Shown here: positions 37,014 to 47,097 of the stretch, piece by piece | How positions within the stretch are numbered: the first letter of the stretch is position 1 | Layout of the letters: each line of letters starts with the position of its first letter | DNA from: Paramecium sonneborni | Lineage: Eukaryota; Ciliophora; Oligohymenophorea; Peniculida; Parameciidae | Assembly (NCBI GenBank): GCA_905182985.1 | Contig: CAJJDN010000003.1 | Span: 502,037-566,036 of the forward strand | Reading direction: 5' to 3' | DNA: 64,000 bases | Notes under the pieces: generated by a model | What the model saw: the letters and a program-made list of their open reading frames with translations, nothing else | Database searches by the model: none | What the model was told of the DNA's origin: nothing | Program-made: the position numbers and the translations under genes

Positions 37014-38316
37014 TCATAAATCTTCATGGATTAGTTGATTATGTCTTTCTTTAATTATATTTGCTATATTTTTGGCTTAAATCATCATAAGTTCCATACA
37101 TGAAGCTAAACTTTCAATTGAATTTAAGTAAAAGAAATTCTTAAAATTAAATTATAAAAAATACCTTTTCATATTCAAATTCTGTATTTAATAAACTTTA
37201 GCTTAATAAGGGATAAGCTGCATCCCATACTTTCTTATGAACTATTTAATGAGTTTCAAATATTTAATCTAATTATAATTCTTCTCTTCCTTAAACTTTA
37301 TAAATATTCCATCCTTAAAAGCATTTAACACATTCTTATTTAAGTTCAGTTACTTTAACATCATCAAGTATTATGATTGTATTCAAATCTTCTGGATTTA
37401 CACCAATATATTTTTAAGAAATCTTTCCTGCTACTACATATACATAAGTGCTTTAATATTTTGCATATTAAAAATTATTCATTTCTCTAATATTATCAAA
37501 AGATATATCTAAATTAACTAAAGAAGCAACAACAACATAATCATATTCATCATTAAAAATTCTATATTTACCATTTTACAAACGATGAATAATATCAACT
37601 TTAGAATGTATTACATTTATATTTTCTTCATCAATTATTTATCTATTTCCTCCTTTTATAGAATATGCATCATTAAAAGCAGCAACCATTGAAATTAATC
37701 CTGCAATTGTATTAACATCTTTTTAATTATAAATTGCTAATAAAATTGCATCTATAAATTCTTCTTAAAAATTTTGATCAATTCCATTTTCATTCAAATA
37801 TTCTGTAAAGTTCATTTTTATATCATTTAATTTAATAATCTATAAAAATTCATTGAGATTTTTGTAATATAAACCTCTTTCTAAAAACGAGTATATTTCT
37901 TGAAAATTTTTTAATACATCTTCTGTAATATCTTTTATTCTTTTAGGTGAAAGACCATAATTATAAAGCATTTTAACAATATTAATCACATCAGAATCAG
38001 TTTTTTACAAAACTAATTATTTATTTTTTATGACTCCTAGCTTACCTAAATCTCTTTTATAGAATTCTAAATTTTTTTTGTCTATTTATTTTTTTACATA
38101 TTGATTTTCTTGAATAAAAAATGTAGCTCCAAATTCAACTGCATTTAATCCAGGAATTAAAACATGATTTATTCTACCTCCACATTAATAATATGATTCA
38201 TAAACAGTAGCTGTTGGTATTAATTAAGCTAATGTTGCACCTCCAATACCACATCCAATTATAGCTACTTTTTATGAATTAGCTAGTATTGAAAGCAAAT
38301 TTACTATAAAAATCAT
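37014..38316 (-). CDS. Prenylcysteine oxidase
   Basis: FAD-dependent lysosomal enzyme that degrades prenylcysteines released from prenylated proteins. 425 residues. A hydrophobic leader MIFIVNLLSILANSQ suggests secretion to the lysosomal system. The dinucleotide-binding GCGIGG is at 21-26, followed by QCGGRINHVLIPGLNAVEFG. Family landmarks include MLYNYGLSPKRI (PCYOX: RYGFQSLRM), DVNTIAGLISMVAAFNDAYS, IKGGNRQI (EGGNKLV), KVWDAAYPLL and FFYLNSIESLASCMELMMI near the C-terminus (YYLNGIECAASAMEMS). One 25-nt intron, plus-strand 37140-37164, ends TTAAG and sits immediately before FFYLNSIE, so its acceptor is well fixed. Confidence 0.9.
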
Positions 38317-38545
38317 TAATCATTTACTAATATTCTATACTAATATAAAATCAATAATTCTATTGTATTTGAATTTTAACATATGAAAAAATTGATCCTT
38401 TTAAATATTTTAAATATCAAAAATTAAAAGGATAAATATGAATCTTAAAAATACATAGTTTCTAATTTTTGTAATGATATTTGATTTAATATTATTGCAT
38501 ATTTGCTATGAATTCTTAATCAGCTTTTTATTAATTATAAAATTT

Positions 38546-41385
38546 ATGGATCATAAAAAACTATTAGAAAATGTTATGATTGATTTGCTCAAGGATCCAA
38601 CTTGTCCAATTTATCAAGTATAACTAATTTATTTATTATATATAGTATTAAGACTGGCAATTGATAAGTATATGCCAATAACTATAATTACATAATTTCA
38701 GCAATATAAAAGATTAGGATTTTCAAAATAAGTTTGCTTAGCTCTTTATAAATTATTTGGAAGCAGAAAATGAAATTTAAAATATTTTAGAATAATCCTC
38801 AATAAAAAGAAGTGATTCTAAAAAAAATAATGAAGATCGTTCGCATCAAAACAATTAATGTTCATAAAGTAAGTTTTTAATTAATTCAAATTAAGAAGCA
38901 GATATTCAAAAATAGGAATAATTTGATACTTTTAGGAATAAGAAAAAAATCAAATTAAAGTAGTAAAAACCCTCTGATTTTTTGGAAATTGAAGAAAAAC
39001 CTTCACCTCCTAATTCAGCAAATTAACAAATAGTGATACCTTAAATACCAAAATAAACTCAATATACTTTTGATCAATTAATTGATAATCTTCAAGATAA
39101 AAACTTATAAAAAGAAAAAACATAAAAAATCACCTCAAATGAATAAGAATTAAATGAATCTATTATTTAAAGATAAGTGTATGATCATGATCTAGAACCA
39201 ATAAAAAAAAAAAAGAATAAAAATATTAAAGAATTTTCAAATTAAGTTCAATCTATATAAAAATTAAAAGCTAATGATAATTTTGGAAGTAAATAGTGTA
39301 ATAATATTGATTAAAGAAAAAAAGAAATTGAAAATAATATTGAAAACTTAATAATTGAATAAAACATTAGGAAAAATAAACAAATTTAAATTTAAAAAAA
39401 ACCATCAAGAGCAATAATTGATACATCTCCTGAAGAAGGAGAAATTGTTATTTAAATTTCAGATTCTGAATCAGAAAAATAAAAAAAAACTTCTGTTTTT
39501 AGAAATTAGAATGGAAAATACTAAATGGATGATCTAATCTAAGTGAAAAACAATAAAATATATCGAAAAGAATATGTTTAAAAATAAAAAATATTTACTT
39601 AATTAAATAATACAAAAGATTCAGATTAAAATTAAGAAAAATAGATTAATCCTATATAAAATTCTCACAATAGAATAGAATTTGAAATTCAAAAGCGCAA
39701 GTAATAATTAGAAGATTAATATAACATAATTTAATCTTAGCCTTCTTAATAAAAACAAAATAAAATATAAAATTTAGAGAGAAATAATTAAAATAGTTCT
39801 TTAACTAATACTAGTAATAGTATATAGTAATAAAAAAATTCATTGTAAGAGATTTAAAATGTAGATTCTGCACCCATTTTGAATACAAATATTGGAATTC
39901 AAAAGGAAGCTAATTTCATTAATTAGAATCAATAAATGAACCAAAATGATTATTCTGGAATAAATCTTGAAAATAATAATAAATCTCTTAAATAACAAAA
40001 TCTTTATAATTCATATTTAAATCATAATAAACAATAATCATGCCCTAAATAAATATAAAATCTCATTTAAAATCCTTATATATCAAATAATATGTTTAAG
40101 TAATCAAATATTTATCCTTAATCTGCAAAAAATACAAGTAGAATTCTTGAAGATGATTAAAATATAGAAGGATTATAGGAGAAAAAACCAAAATTAGAAA
40201 CCATAAATTTTAGTAAAAATAATGTTGTTTAATAAACAACATTAAATAAACATCCTTAAACTAATTAATGTAATTATTGTAAATAAATTGATGGGAAAAT
40301 TAAACTAATAGAAATTGAAAATGAAGTTAAAATTTGTTCATGTTGTTTACTTGAGAAATTGAATCCATTTAAGAAAATTATTTATACTTTAGGATATTTA
40401 GAATATTAATATTAATAAAGAACATAAAGTAAAATCCATCTTGATTTTAAAATTTCATAAGAGCAATTTTAATGTCCAGGAATGTAACTAGAAATTAGAT
40501 GCGTTATGATGAATAAAAATGGATTAACAGATTTTACTTTTCCTAATAGTTGCATACTTCACATTAATGGAGTTATAATTAAAGAATTTAAACCTCTTAT
40601 TGATAAATCATGTTTAAAAAAAAGAAAAGATCAATGCATCCTAATCAATCTTAATACATTTCAAAAAACATATGGAATTTAAAAAAAATACACTTTTACT
40701 TGTGTAGAAATAATTCCAGAATCTATGATGAGGTAAGAGATTCCATAATAGATATACATTTTTGGATTGTTTTTAGTTTAAGATTTAAGTTTAGATTAAG
40801 TTATTAATTCTATAGTTAATTAGAGTATGTTGTCTCAAATTAAAATTGATGCATACAAAAATGAAATCAAAGTAGATAAAATTAAAGTTAGTCTTATTTG
40901 TTAATATTCCTTTGATTTAATTAAAATACCCGCAAGGTACTAATTAAATTATAATTTAGAGGAGAATTTTGTTAACATTAATAGTGCTTTAGCTTAAATA
41001 ATTATTTGGATATGATGATGCACGCAGAACATATGAAATGGATATGTCCAATTTGTAAAAAAAATTGTATTAGCTTGAGAATCGATCATTATTAGTGGGA
41101 AATTTTAAGAAAACTTTAATAGTTAAATATTAAAGTTGATTAAATTACTGTTGATTAAAATGTAAAGAAATATTTTAAAGTATAAAGGGTACTTTAGATT
41201 CTAAGGATCCTTTTTATCCAATAATTTAGGATAATAAAATTTAAAGTTATGGTGATCTTATTTCATAAGGATATTATAATTTTGAAAGATGTTTTCTTTA
41301 ATTCGATAATGAAAATGAAATTATTTCTAAGAACAAATATCAACCTTAAGGTGAAAATGAAGTTAATGCTATTCTAATTGATTGA
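38546..41385 (+). CDS. PIAS/Siz-type SUMO E3 ligase
   Basis: 920 residues. The diagnostic part is the SP-RING (about residues 770-830): SLICQYSFDLIKIPAR, GEFCQHQQCFSLNNYL, MKWICPICKKNC, which supplies the C...H..C...C..C ligands of the MIZ/SP-RING. Preceding it, residues about 600-760 look like a PINIT-type domain (FTFPNSCILHINGVIIKEF). The N-terminal 60 residues (DWQLISICQQLQLHNFSN) are helical; no clear SAP motif. The middle is Gln/Asn/Lys-rich and includes SPEEGEIVIQISDSESE, a SUMO-interacting-motif-like stretch (IVIQI followed by acids). Introns: 38618-38645, 40937-40959 (inside the SP-RING, fixed by homology) and 41162-41187 (AAAG). Confidence 0.85.
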
Positions 41386-41751
41386 TAAATATATTCTTAA
41401 TTGTATAATAAAACAATTATAAAAAGTTCAAAAAACTAATTTTAAAGTTTTCTAGATATTTATATATAATATGAATTCTTTTTTATTTTATTCTGATCTA
41501 TTTTATTGTTTAAAATAGCATTTTAAAAAATTCATTCTTAAATATTTATTTATAATTTTGATTTATTTTTAATAAGTTCTTTAAAATTAAATTGAAATGG
41601 GGACAAAATAATTTGATTATGAATTTTGCCAAATAAAATTGTCATTTATAGTTCGTTTTTGATTTAAAATGACGTTGTTAAATTACTTATATATCAGATA
41701 AAAAATTATGAAATTATTATTCATTATAAATTTTAAGTTTTGAACTAACAA
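41386..41751. other. AT-rich intergenic region
   Basis: About 365 bp between two plus-strand genes. Nothing recognised beyond AT-rich runs. Confidence 0.5.
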
Positions 41752-42526
41752 ATGAGCATAGAGATGAAACCAAAATATCAAGCTTTCAATATGTCTTATG
41801 ATTATAGGGCACCTATATCTTGTCCTTATGGATGTACAATAAAACTAGTAGAAGAATAATTGTTATTGCATGTAACAAAATGTTGGAAATAAGACGATTC
41901 ACTTTTTGGTCATTGCAAATATAATTATCTTCATATTTATCCTTATTCATAGTTACCATTTCATGAATAAAATTGTACTAGCAATATTCCAATGACAGAA
42001 GAGGATTTTGCATATAAACCAGATCCTATCTATAATAATTAAAATTTAGATTGGATTTAAGATGAATTGTCTTTGAAATACGCTAAATATTTTGTATCTT
42101 ACATCATTTATTTATTAGCAACCCTTATAAGAGTAGGTTTCTTCTTTATCGAATGAAGAAGAACACAATAAAAATTAGCAAAAATAAAAATAACAGGATA
42201 ATAACAAAAATTAACAAATATAAGAAGACTACGAATAATTACCTAATCAATGTGATTAATAATAATAAACAGTTTCTGATGGGGAAACTGACAAAGAAGT
42301 CAATGAAAAAGAATAAGAAACTGAAGATATAAAAAATTTTAACTTAACTAAAATTTAGTTACAAAAATAAAATTTAGTTGATTTAAATAATAAAGTAATT
42401 AATATAAAAAATGGAAAGGAAAATTAGATAATATCTTAATCAGATAATACTGAAAACTAAGAAAAAGAAAAATCAATAACAAAATATATTCAATAATTGC
42501 TTAAAAAAATGAGAAATATTTTGTGA
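41752..42526 (+). CDS. CHHC zinc-finger protein (GTSF1 / U11-48K-like)
   Basis: Tandem CHHC fingers (C-x5-H-x9-H-x3-C) are known from GTSF1/Asterix (piRNA silencing; RNA binding) and U11-48K. Here the second finger is perfect: C-KYNYL-H-IYPYSQLPF-H-EQN-C. The first, C-PYGCT-I-KLVEEQLLL-H-VTK-C, keeps the spacing but has Ile for the first His, with an extra Cys inside the loop. After the fingers come acidic, Trp-containing residues (TEEDFAYKPDPIYNN, LDWIQDELSL), as in GTSF1. The long C-terminal tail is Gln/Asn/Glu-rich. 249 residues after removing intron 42094-42118 (25 nt, TTAG). Two fingers at the N-terminus favour GTSF1 over U11-48K (one finger). Confidence 0.8.
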
Positions 42527-43320
42527 TTTTCAAAAAATTAAAAAAATTTTTTAGTAATTATATTTAAAAAAATATGGTCTTATTCTTAAATTTTATTCCA
42601 AAATTTTGTAATTGTTTAAATTTAAAAATGTAAAATCTTAATAATGAAAAATCATTGGTTTATCAAAGTATCAAAGAATGCTAAATCAAAAATTCAATAT
42701 GATATAATAGTTAACTCTACTACTCAATTTTTAATAATCATCTGTTAATAATATAAATTAAGTGATATCTGAGAGAGAAATTTAGATTATATCATAATAT
42801 TGAAGTATTATATAATATTTATAAATAATTATAAAATGATAATCATTTTATAATGCATTATTATAATTATAAAATAATAATTATGATAAAAAAATTAATG
42901 AGTGACATGTTCTAAGATTTGATTTTTTTATAAAAATTTTTCCAATTTTATTTTACTAAATCGGATTTTCTGTTTTTTTTAAGATGATGAAGTATAAAAG
43001 TGATGAATTATAAAAAAGTAATAAGTAAAAAAGGAAGAAAATTAACAATAAAAACGAATAAAATAAAATAATACTTTTTTGAGAGAGTTTGAATTTAAAT
43101 ACATAATAATATAAAAATTATAAGAATGAAGGATTATTAAATGATTAGGAATGAACAAAAATAAAGTTTTTAATGTTAGCAAATATTGGTTGTTTTTAGT
43201 ATAATACATAAATAACTTGAATGGCCACATTGAATACTAATTATAATATTTCATATTAATTGATACGCATTTACAAGTTTATAACAATAATTTACACTAT
43301 TGTTTTATTCGAAATTAAAT
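42527..43320. other. Intergenic region with a long palindrome
   Basis: About 790 bp without a supported gene. It contains the palindrome at 42828-42854. A slightly less AT-rich stretch lies at 43040-43240, but every frame there is broken by TGA or lacks a start. Confidence 0.5.
42828..42854. repeat. 13-bp perfect palindrome
   Basis: ATTATAAAATGAT, one base, ATCATTTTATAAT. It can form a cruciform or a transcript hairpin. It is followed by a looser AT-rich inverted region. Function unknown. Confidence 0.5.
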
Positions 43321-45221
43321 ATGTGTGGAATTTTGGCAATTTTCAATATAAAAGGAACATATATAGAAGTGCGAACTCTTGCTTATAATTTATCAAAGAG
43401 ATAAAGACATAGAGGACCTGATAGATCTAGAATTATAATAATAGTAAATTGATTATATAATTTATAAAGGAAGCAGGTCCAGATACATATCATATACTAG
43501 CTCATGAAAGATTGAATATAGTAGATTTAAGTGATAGAGGAAGACAACCGTTTTAATTAGTAGATGATTAAAATGTCTACTATATGTAAAATGGTGAGCT
43601 GTACAATTATTGGTCAATAAAACCAGAATTAGAAAAAAAATACAAATTTAGCAGTAATTCAGATTCAGAAATAGTTGGTATGCTTTATAAGGAAGTAAAA
43701 GATTTGGTTATCATAAAAGTATGGTGCAAGTGATTTTTGGAATCATATGGATGGAATGCATGCAACAATAGTTTTGGATATGAATAAAAAGACTTATTAT
43801 GCAGGAAGAGATCATATAGGAATAATACCTTTATATTATGGATATAATAAGGATGGAGCATTGTTTTTGTCATCAGAATTAAAGGGAATTCATGATTAAG
43901 TAGTAGAAGTGAAATAATTCCCACCAGGTTAGAATTTATGATTATAAAATAAAAAGGTCATTATATAGATGAAACTAATGAAATAAAGAAATGGTATAAT
44001 CCAGTTTGGCATAATTTTGATTACATTCCAACAGGAGAAATTAATTTTTAAGAAATGAGAGATAGATTTATTGATGTTGTAAGAAGAGAAGTTAAAGGTG
44101 ATGCACCATTTGGTTTATTTATATCTGGAGGGTATTAATATAAAAAATAATAATTTTAGAGTAGATTCATCAATAGTGGCTGGTATAGTAGCAAAATTAA
44201 TAAAAAACGGAGAAATTGATTTGAGTAAGAGAGGAATGAGAAAAGTTCATTCTTTTTGTATAGGTTTAGAAGGATCTCCAGATTTACATTTTGCGAGAAA
44301 AGTAGCAGAATTTCATGGATTCGAACATCATTCATTTACTTATACAGTAGAAGAAGGTTTAGATTATATACCTGAAGTCATTTATCATACAGAAACATTT
44401 AATAATACAACAATTAGAGCTTCAACACCAATGTATATGATGTGTAGAAGAATTAAAGCTTTAGGAATTAAAATATGTTTAACTGGAGAAGGTAGTGATG
44501 AATTATTTGGTGGTTATTTATATTTTCATAAAGCTCCTAATAGAATTGAATTTCATTAAGAATTAATAAGAAAATTGAATGATTTACATAAATATGATCT
44601 TTTAAGAGCTAATAAAGCTTGTTTAGCATGGGGTATTGAAACAAGACCACCATTTATGAATAAATAATGGATTGAATATGTAATGTCAATAGATCCAAAA
44701 TATAAAATGATCAATGCATTCTAACCATAAATAGAAAAATATATTTTAAGAAAAGCATTTGAAGATTTAGAACATCCATATGTTCCATAAGAAATATTAT
44801 GGAGATAAAAAGAATAATTTAGTGATGGCGTTGGTTACAGTTGGAGAGATGGACTTATAGAAAGAGCAAATCAATTGATTTCAGATTAATAATTTTAATA
44901 AGCTTCAATTACATATCCATTATCAACACCTAGAGATAAGGAATAATTTTGGTTTAGATAAGTATATTCAACAGCTTTTCCAAGTGATAGTGCTGCTTTA
45001 ACTGTACCTTATGCTAAATCAATAGCCTGTTCTACTGAAAAAGTATATATTTATTATAAACTTTTAAGGCTTTAGAATGGGATGAGGCTTTCAAAAAAAA
45101 TACTGATGAATCAGGAAGAGCTGTTTTATCAATACACAATGATGCTTTGAAGGAAATCTTATAAGATGAAGATAAAATAACAGATGAAAGCATCAAAGTA
45201 TAGGATCACTTTTAACTGTGA
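43321..45221 (+). CDS. ASNS: Asparagine synthetase (glutamine-hydrolysing)
   Basis: AsnB-type enzyme: the N-terminal glutaminase uses Cys2 (MCGILAIF), and the C-terminal synthetase adenylates aspartate. 588 residues. Landmarks: RHRGPDRS, HILAHERLNIVDL, QNGELYNY, SDSEIVGMLY, GRDHIGIIPLYYG, FPPGHYI, PP-loop FGLFISGGVDSSIV, LTGEGSDELFGGYLYFHKAP, RANKACLAWGIETRPPF. Five introns are fixed by these motifs: 43444-43469, 43695-43719, 43928-43956 (inside FPPG|HY), 44132-44159 (inside SGG|VDSS) and 45043-45068. Four end AAG; only 44132-44159 ends TAG. All catalytic residues appear intact. Confidence 0.95.
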
Positions 45222-45323
45222 TAATCTATAAAAATAAGTACATTAAATAGTTTGTTAAATTTCTTATTTTATTTCTAAATTAATTAATATTAATTATTTA
45301 TTTTTATTAAAAAATAAAAAAGA

Positions 45324-45395
45324 AGGGAGCATCAGGGTTCGCACCTGAGACCTACAGATCTGCAGTCTGCTGCTCTGCTACTGAGCTATACTCCC
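45324..45395 (-). tRNA. tRNA-Cys (GCA)
   Basis: A 72-nt cloverleaf on the minus strand. The acceptor stem is GGGAGTA/TGCTCCC with one G-T pair. The D arm is GCTC/GAGC. The anticodon arm GCAGA-CTGCAGA-TCTGT has anticodon GCA. The variable loop is AGGTC and the T stem is TCAGG/CCTGA, with loop TGCGAAC (the usual TTC has TGC instead). Discriminator base T, as expected for tRNA-Cys. No intron and no encoded CCA. A T-rich stretch follows the 3' end, suitable for Pol III termination. Confidence 0.93.
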
Positions 45396-45538
45396 TAATT
45401 AACTTTTATTTCAAATTTACAATTATATAGATATTGTAATTTATTCATCCATTATTTCTTTATTCTAAATTACTCTCATTTATATTTTATCTATATTACA
45501 TTTCATTATATAACTTAATATATTGATTATATTAATAT

Positions 45539-46081
45539 ATGAGTTTGACATGTAGGTATTTGTATCAAAGAAACAAATGCTCACTTCAATAATACTAATA
45601 TTAAGATCCCATAAATCACTTTCATGATAATCTTCAAAAATTTAACTAATATCTTGTTCACAACAATAAACCAATTTTACCTCCTATTAAAGAATATTAA
45701 AGACATAAATCTTATTCAATTCAATATGATTCTTAATTTTATTTAAACTTACATCAAAAACATCCTTATTTAGATAAAATTAAACCAAAAATAAAAATGA
45801 GGACATAAATTTCTTAAAACTCTGAATTAGAAATCAGCTTATCTTTACAAATAAGAAAAGCTAAATTAAAAGATATTTCATTTAGTAGATAAAATTATTA
45901 ATCAAATGGGATGCAAAAGAAAGAAGAAAAGATTTTCACATTAAATAATTTATCTAATTCATTCAAAAATAAAAAATAAGATAGTAATGAAAAATATCTT
46001 GAAGAACCTTAATAGACAAACAAAATTAATGAATCATAAATCTGCGGTTGGTTATAATTAAATAATGAAGATAATTATTGA
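45539..46081 (+). CDS. Orphan basic protein
   Basis: Uninterrupted frame of 180 residues from ATG 45539 to TGA 46079-46081. Lys/Gln/Asn/Ser-rich with a Tyr/His-containing front half (LVHNNKPILPPIKEYQRHK) and LQIRKAKLKDISFS in the middle. No signal peptide, membrane span or known motif. It starts about 145 bp from the divergently transcribed tRNA gene. Absence of TGA and a coding-like composition are the only support. Confidence 0.6.
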
Positions 46082-46551
46082 TTAATAGTAATTAATTCTT
46101 ATTTGTCAATCATTTATTGTATTTAAAATTCATTATTATATTTACTTTATTCTTTTATTGGTAAAGGACATAATAGAAAAGTTTTATGTTAACCTAAAAT
46201 ATAAAATAGAAAAAAAGGATAATTACAATTCTGATATGATGATTGTTATTTTTTAAAGTACTCATTAAATGGATTTTAAAACTTCATAATATATAATGAT
46301 AAATTCTTCATATGTAATATTTGTTCAATTAACTATTTCTACTTAACCTAATGGGGAACTTCAGTTTATTCAGTATTGAAATTAATAATTTAGTAAATAA
46401 TGATAGTCTAATTCAAAGTAACTAAAATAATTTAAAATGTAAAAAAAAACTAATTTGATATTTTACTCAGTATTAGATATATATTTTAGATTGGGTTAGA
46501 TATTCTATCAATTTATTTTTCAAGATATACTATTTAAAATATAAATAAATA
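46082..46551. other. AT-rich intergenic region
   Basis: About 470 bp between two plus-strand genes; no supported feature. Confidence 0.5.
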
Positions 46552-47097
46552 ATGTAAAATTTAGAATCACAAAAAAAATTAAAACCATATGTTTTAATAA
46601 AAATTCAAACTTTAAATATTAACTCAGATCTTTATGGTAATGATTTAAGAATGATAACTTAGAATTAATGAATAAATTCTCAAAAATTTATTATCAATAA
46701 ATAATCATAACATAAAAATTATCACAAAAATAAAAAACAACTTTTTCCAAAATTAAATTTGATATTAAAGACATAGTCATACAATTTTAATTTTACACAG
46801 GATGTGCTTTAACATTCATAAAACTATCTATTAAGATAATTAAATTTAGATTTAACCAATATTAATAAACTAAAAATTAGTAGAATATGCTTGTAAATCA
46901 TTCTAGCTGACAATTAAAACAAACCACAGGGAAGAAATAGAATTCTTTAAAATAAAGAAAGAACATCAGTTTTAAAGATTCTTTTCAAAGAAAATATTAA
47001 AATATTGTTTAAAAAATGTTTTATTAATATATTAATCTTTCATTAATTAAGCAACTTTTCTAATTCTCCCACTTTTTTTTCTAACAAATTCATATGA
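46552..47097 (+). CDS. Small orphan protein
   Basis: 164 residues after removal of introns 46637-46662 (26 nt, TTAG) and 46776-46800 (25 nt, ACAG). Start MQNLESQKKLKPYVLIKIQ; then an Ile/Leu/Lys/Gln-rich helical stretch (LLRQLNLDLTNINKLKISR, LQIILADNQNK). If the second intron is retained, the frame ends earlier (near 46913) with a hydrophobic tail. Splicing gives a more natural sequence. The 3' end overlaps the opposite TOG gene by 58 bp, so the true stop may be nearer. Not identified. Confidence 0.5.

Noticed and set aside
38668..38701. Candidate intron (GTATAT...TCAG) near the start of the PIAS gene
   Set aside because: Reading straight through keeps the frame and gives a better protein (ISICQQLQLHNFSN); splicing it would require a further unsupported intron.
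43042..43230. Minus-strand frame of 62 codons in the intergenic gap
   Set aside because: Hydrophobic AT-driven composition, no neighbours in frame, no motif; not distinguishable from chance.
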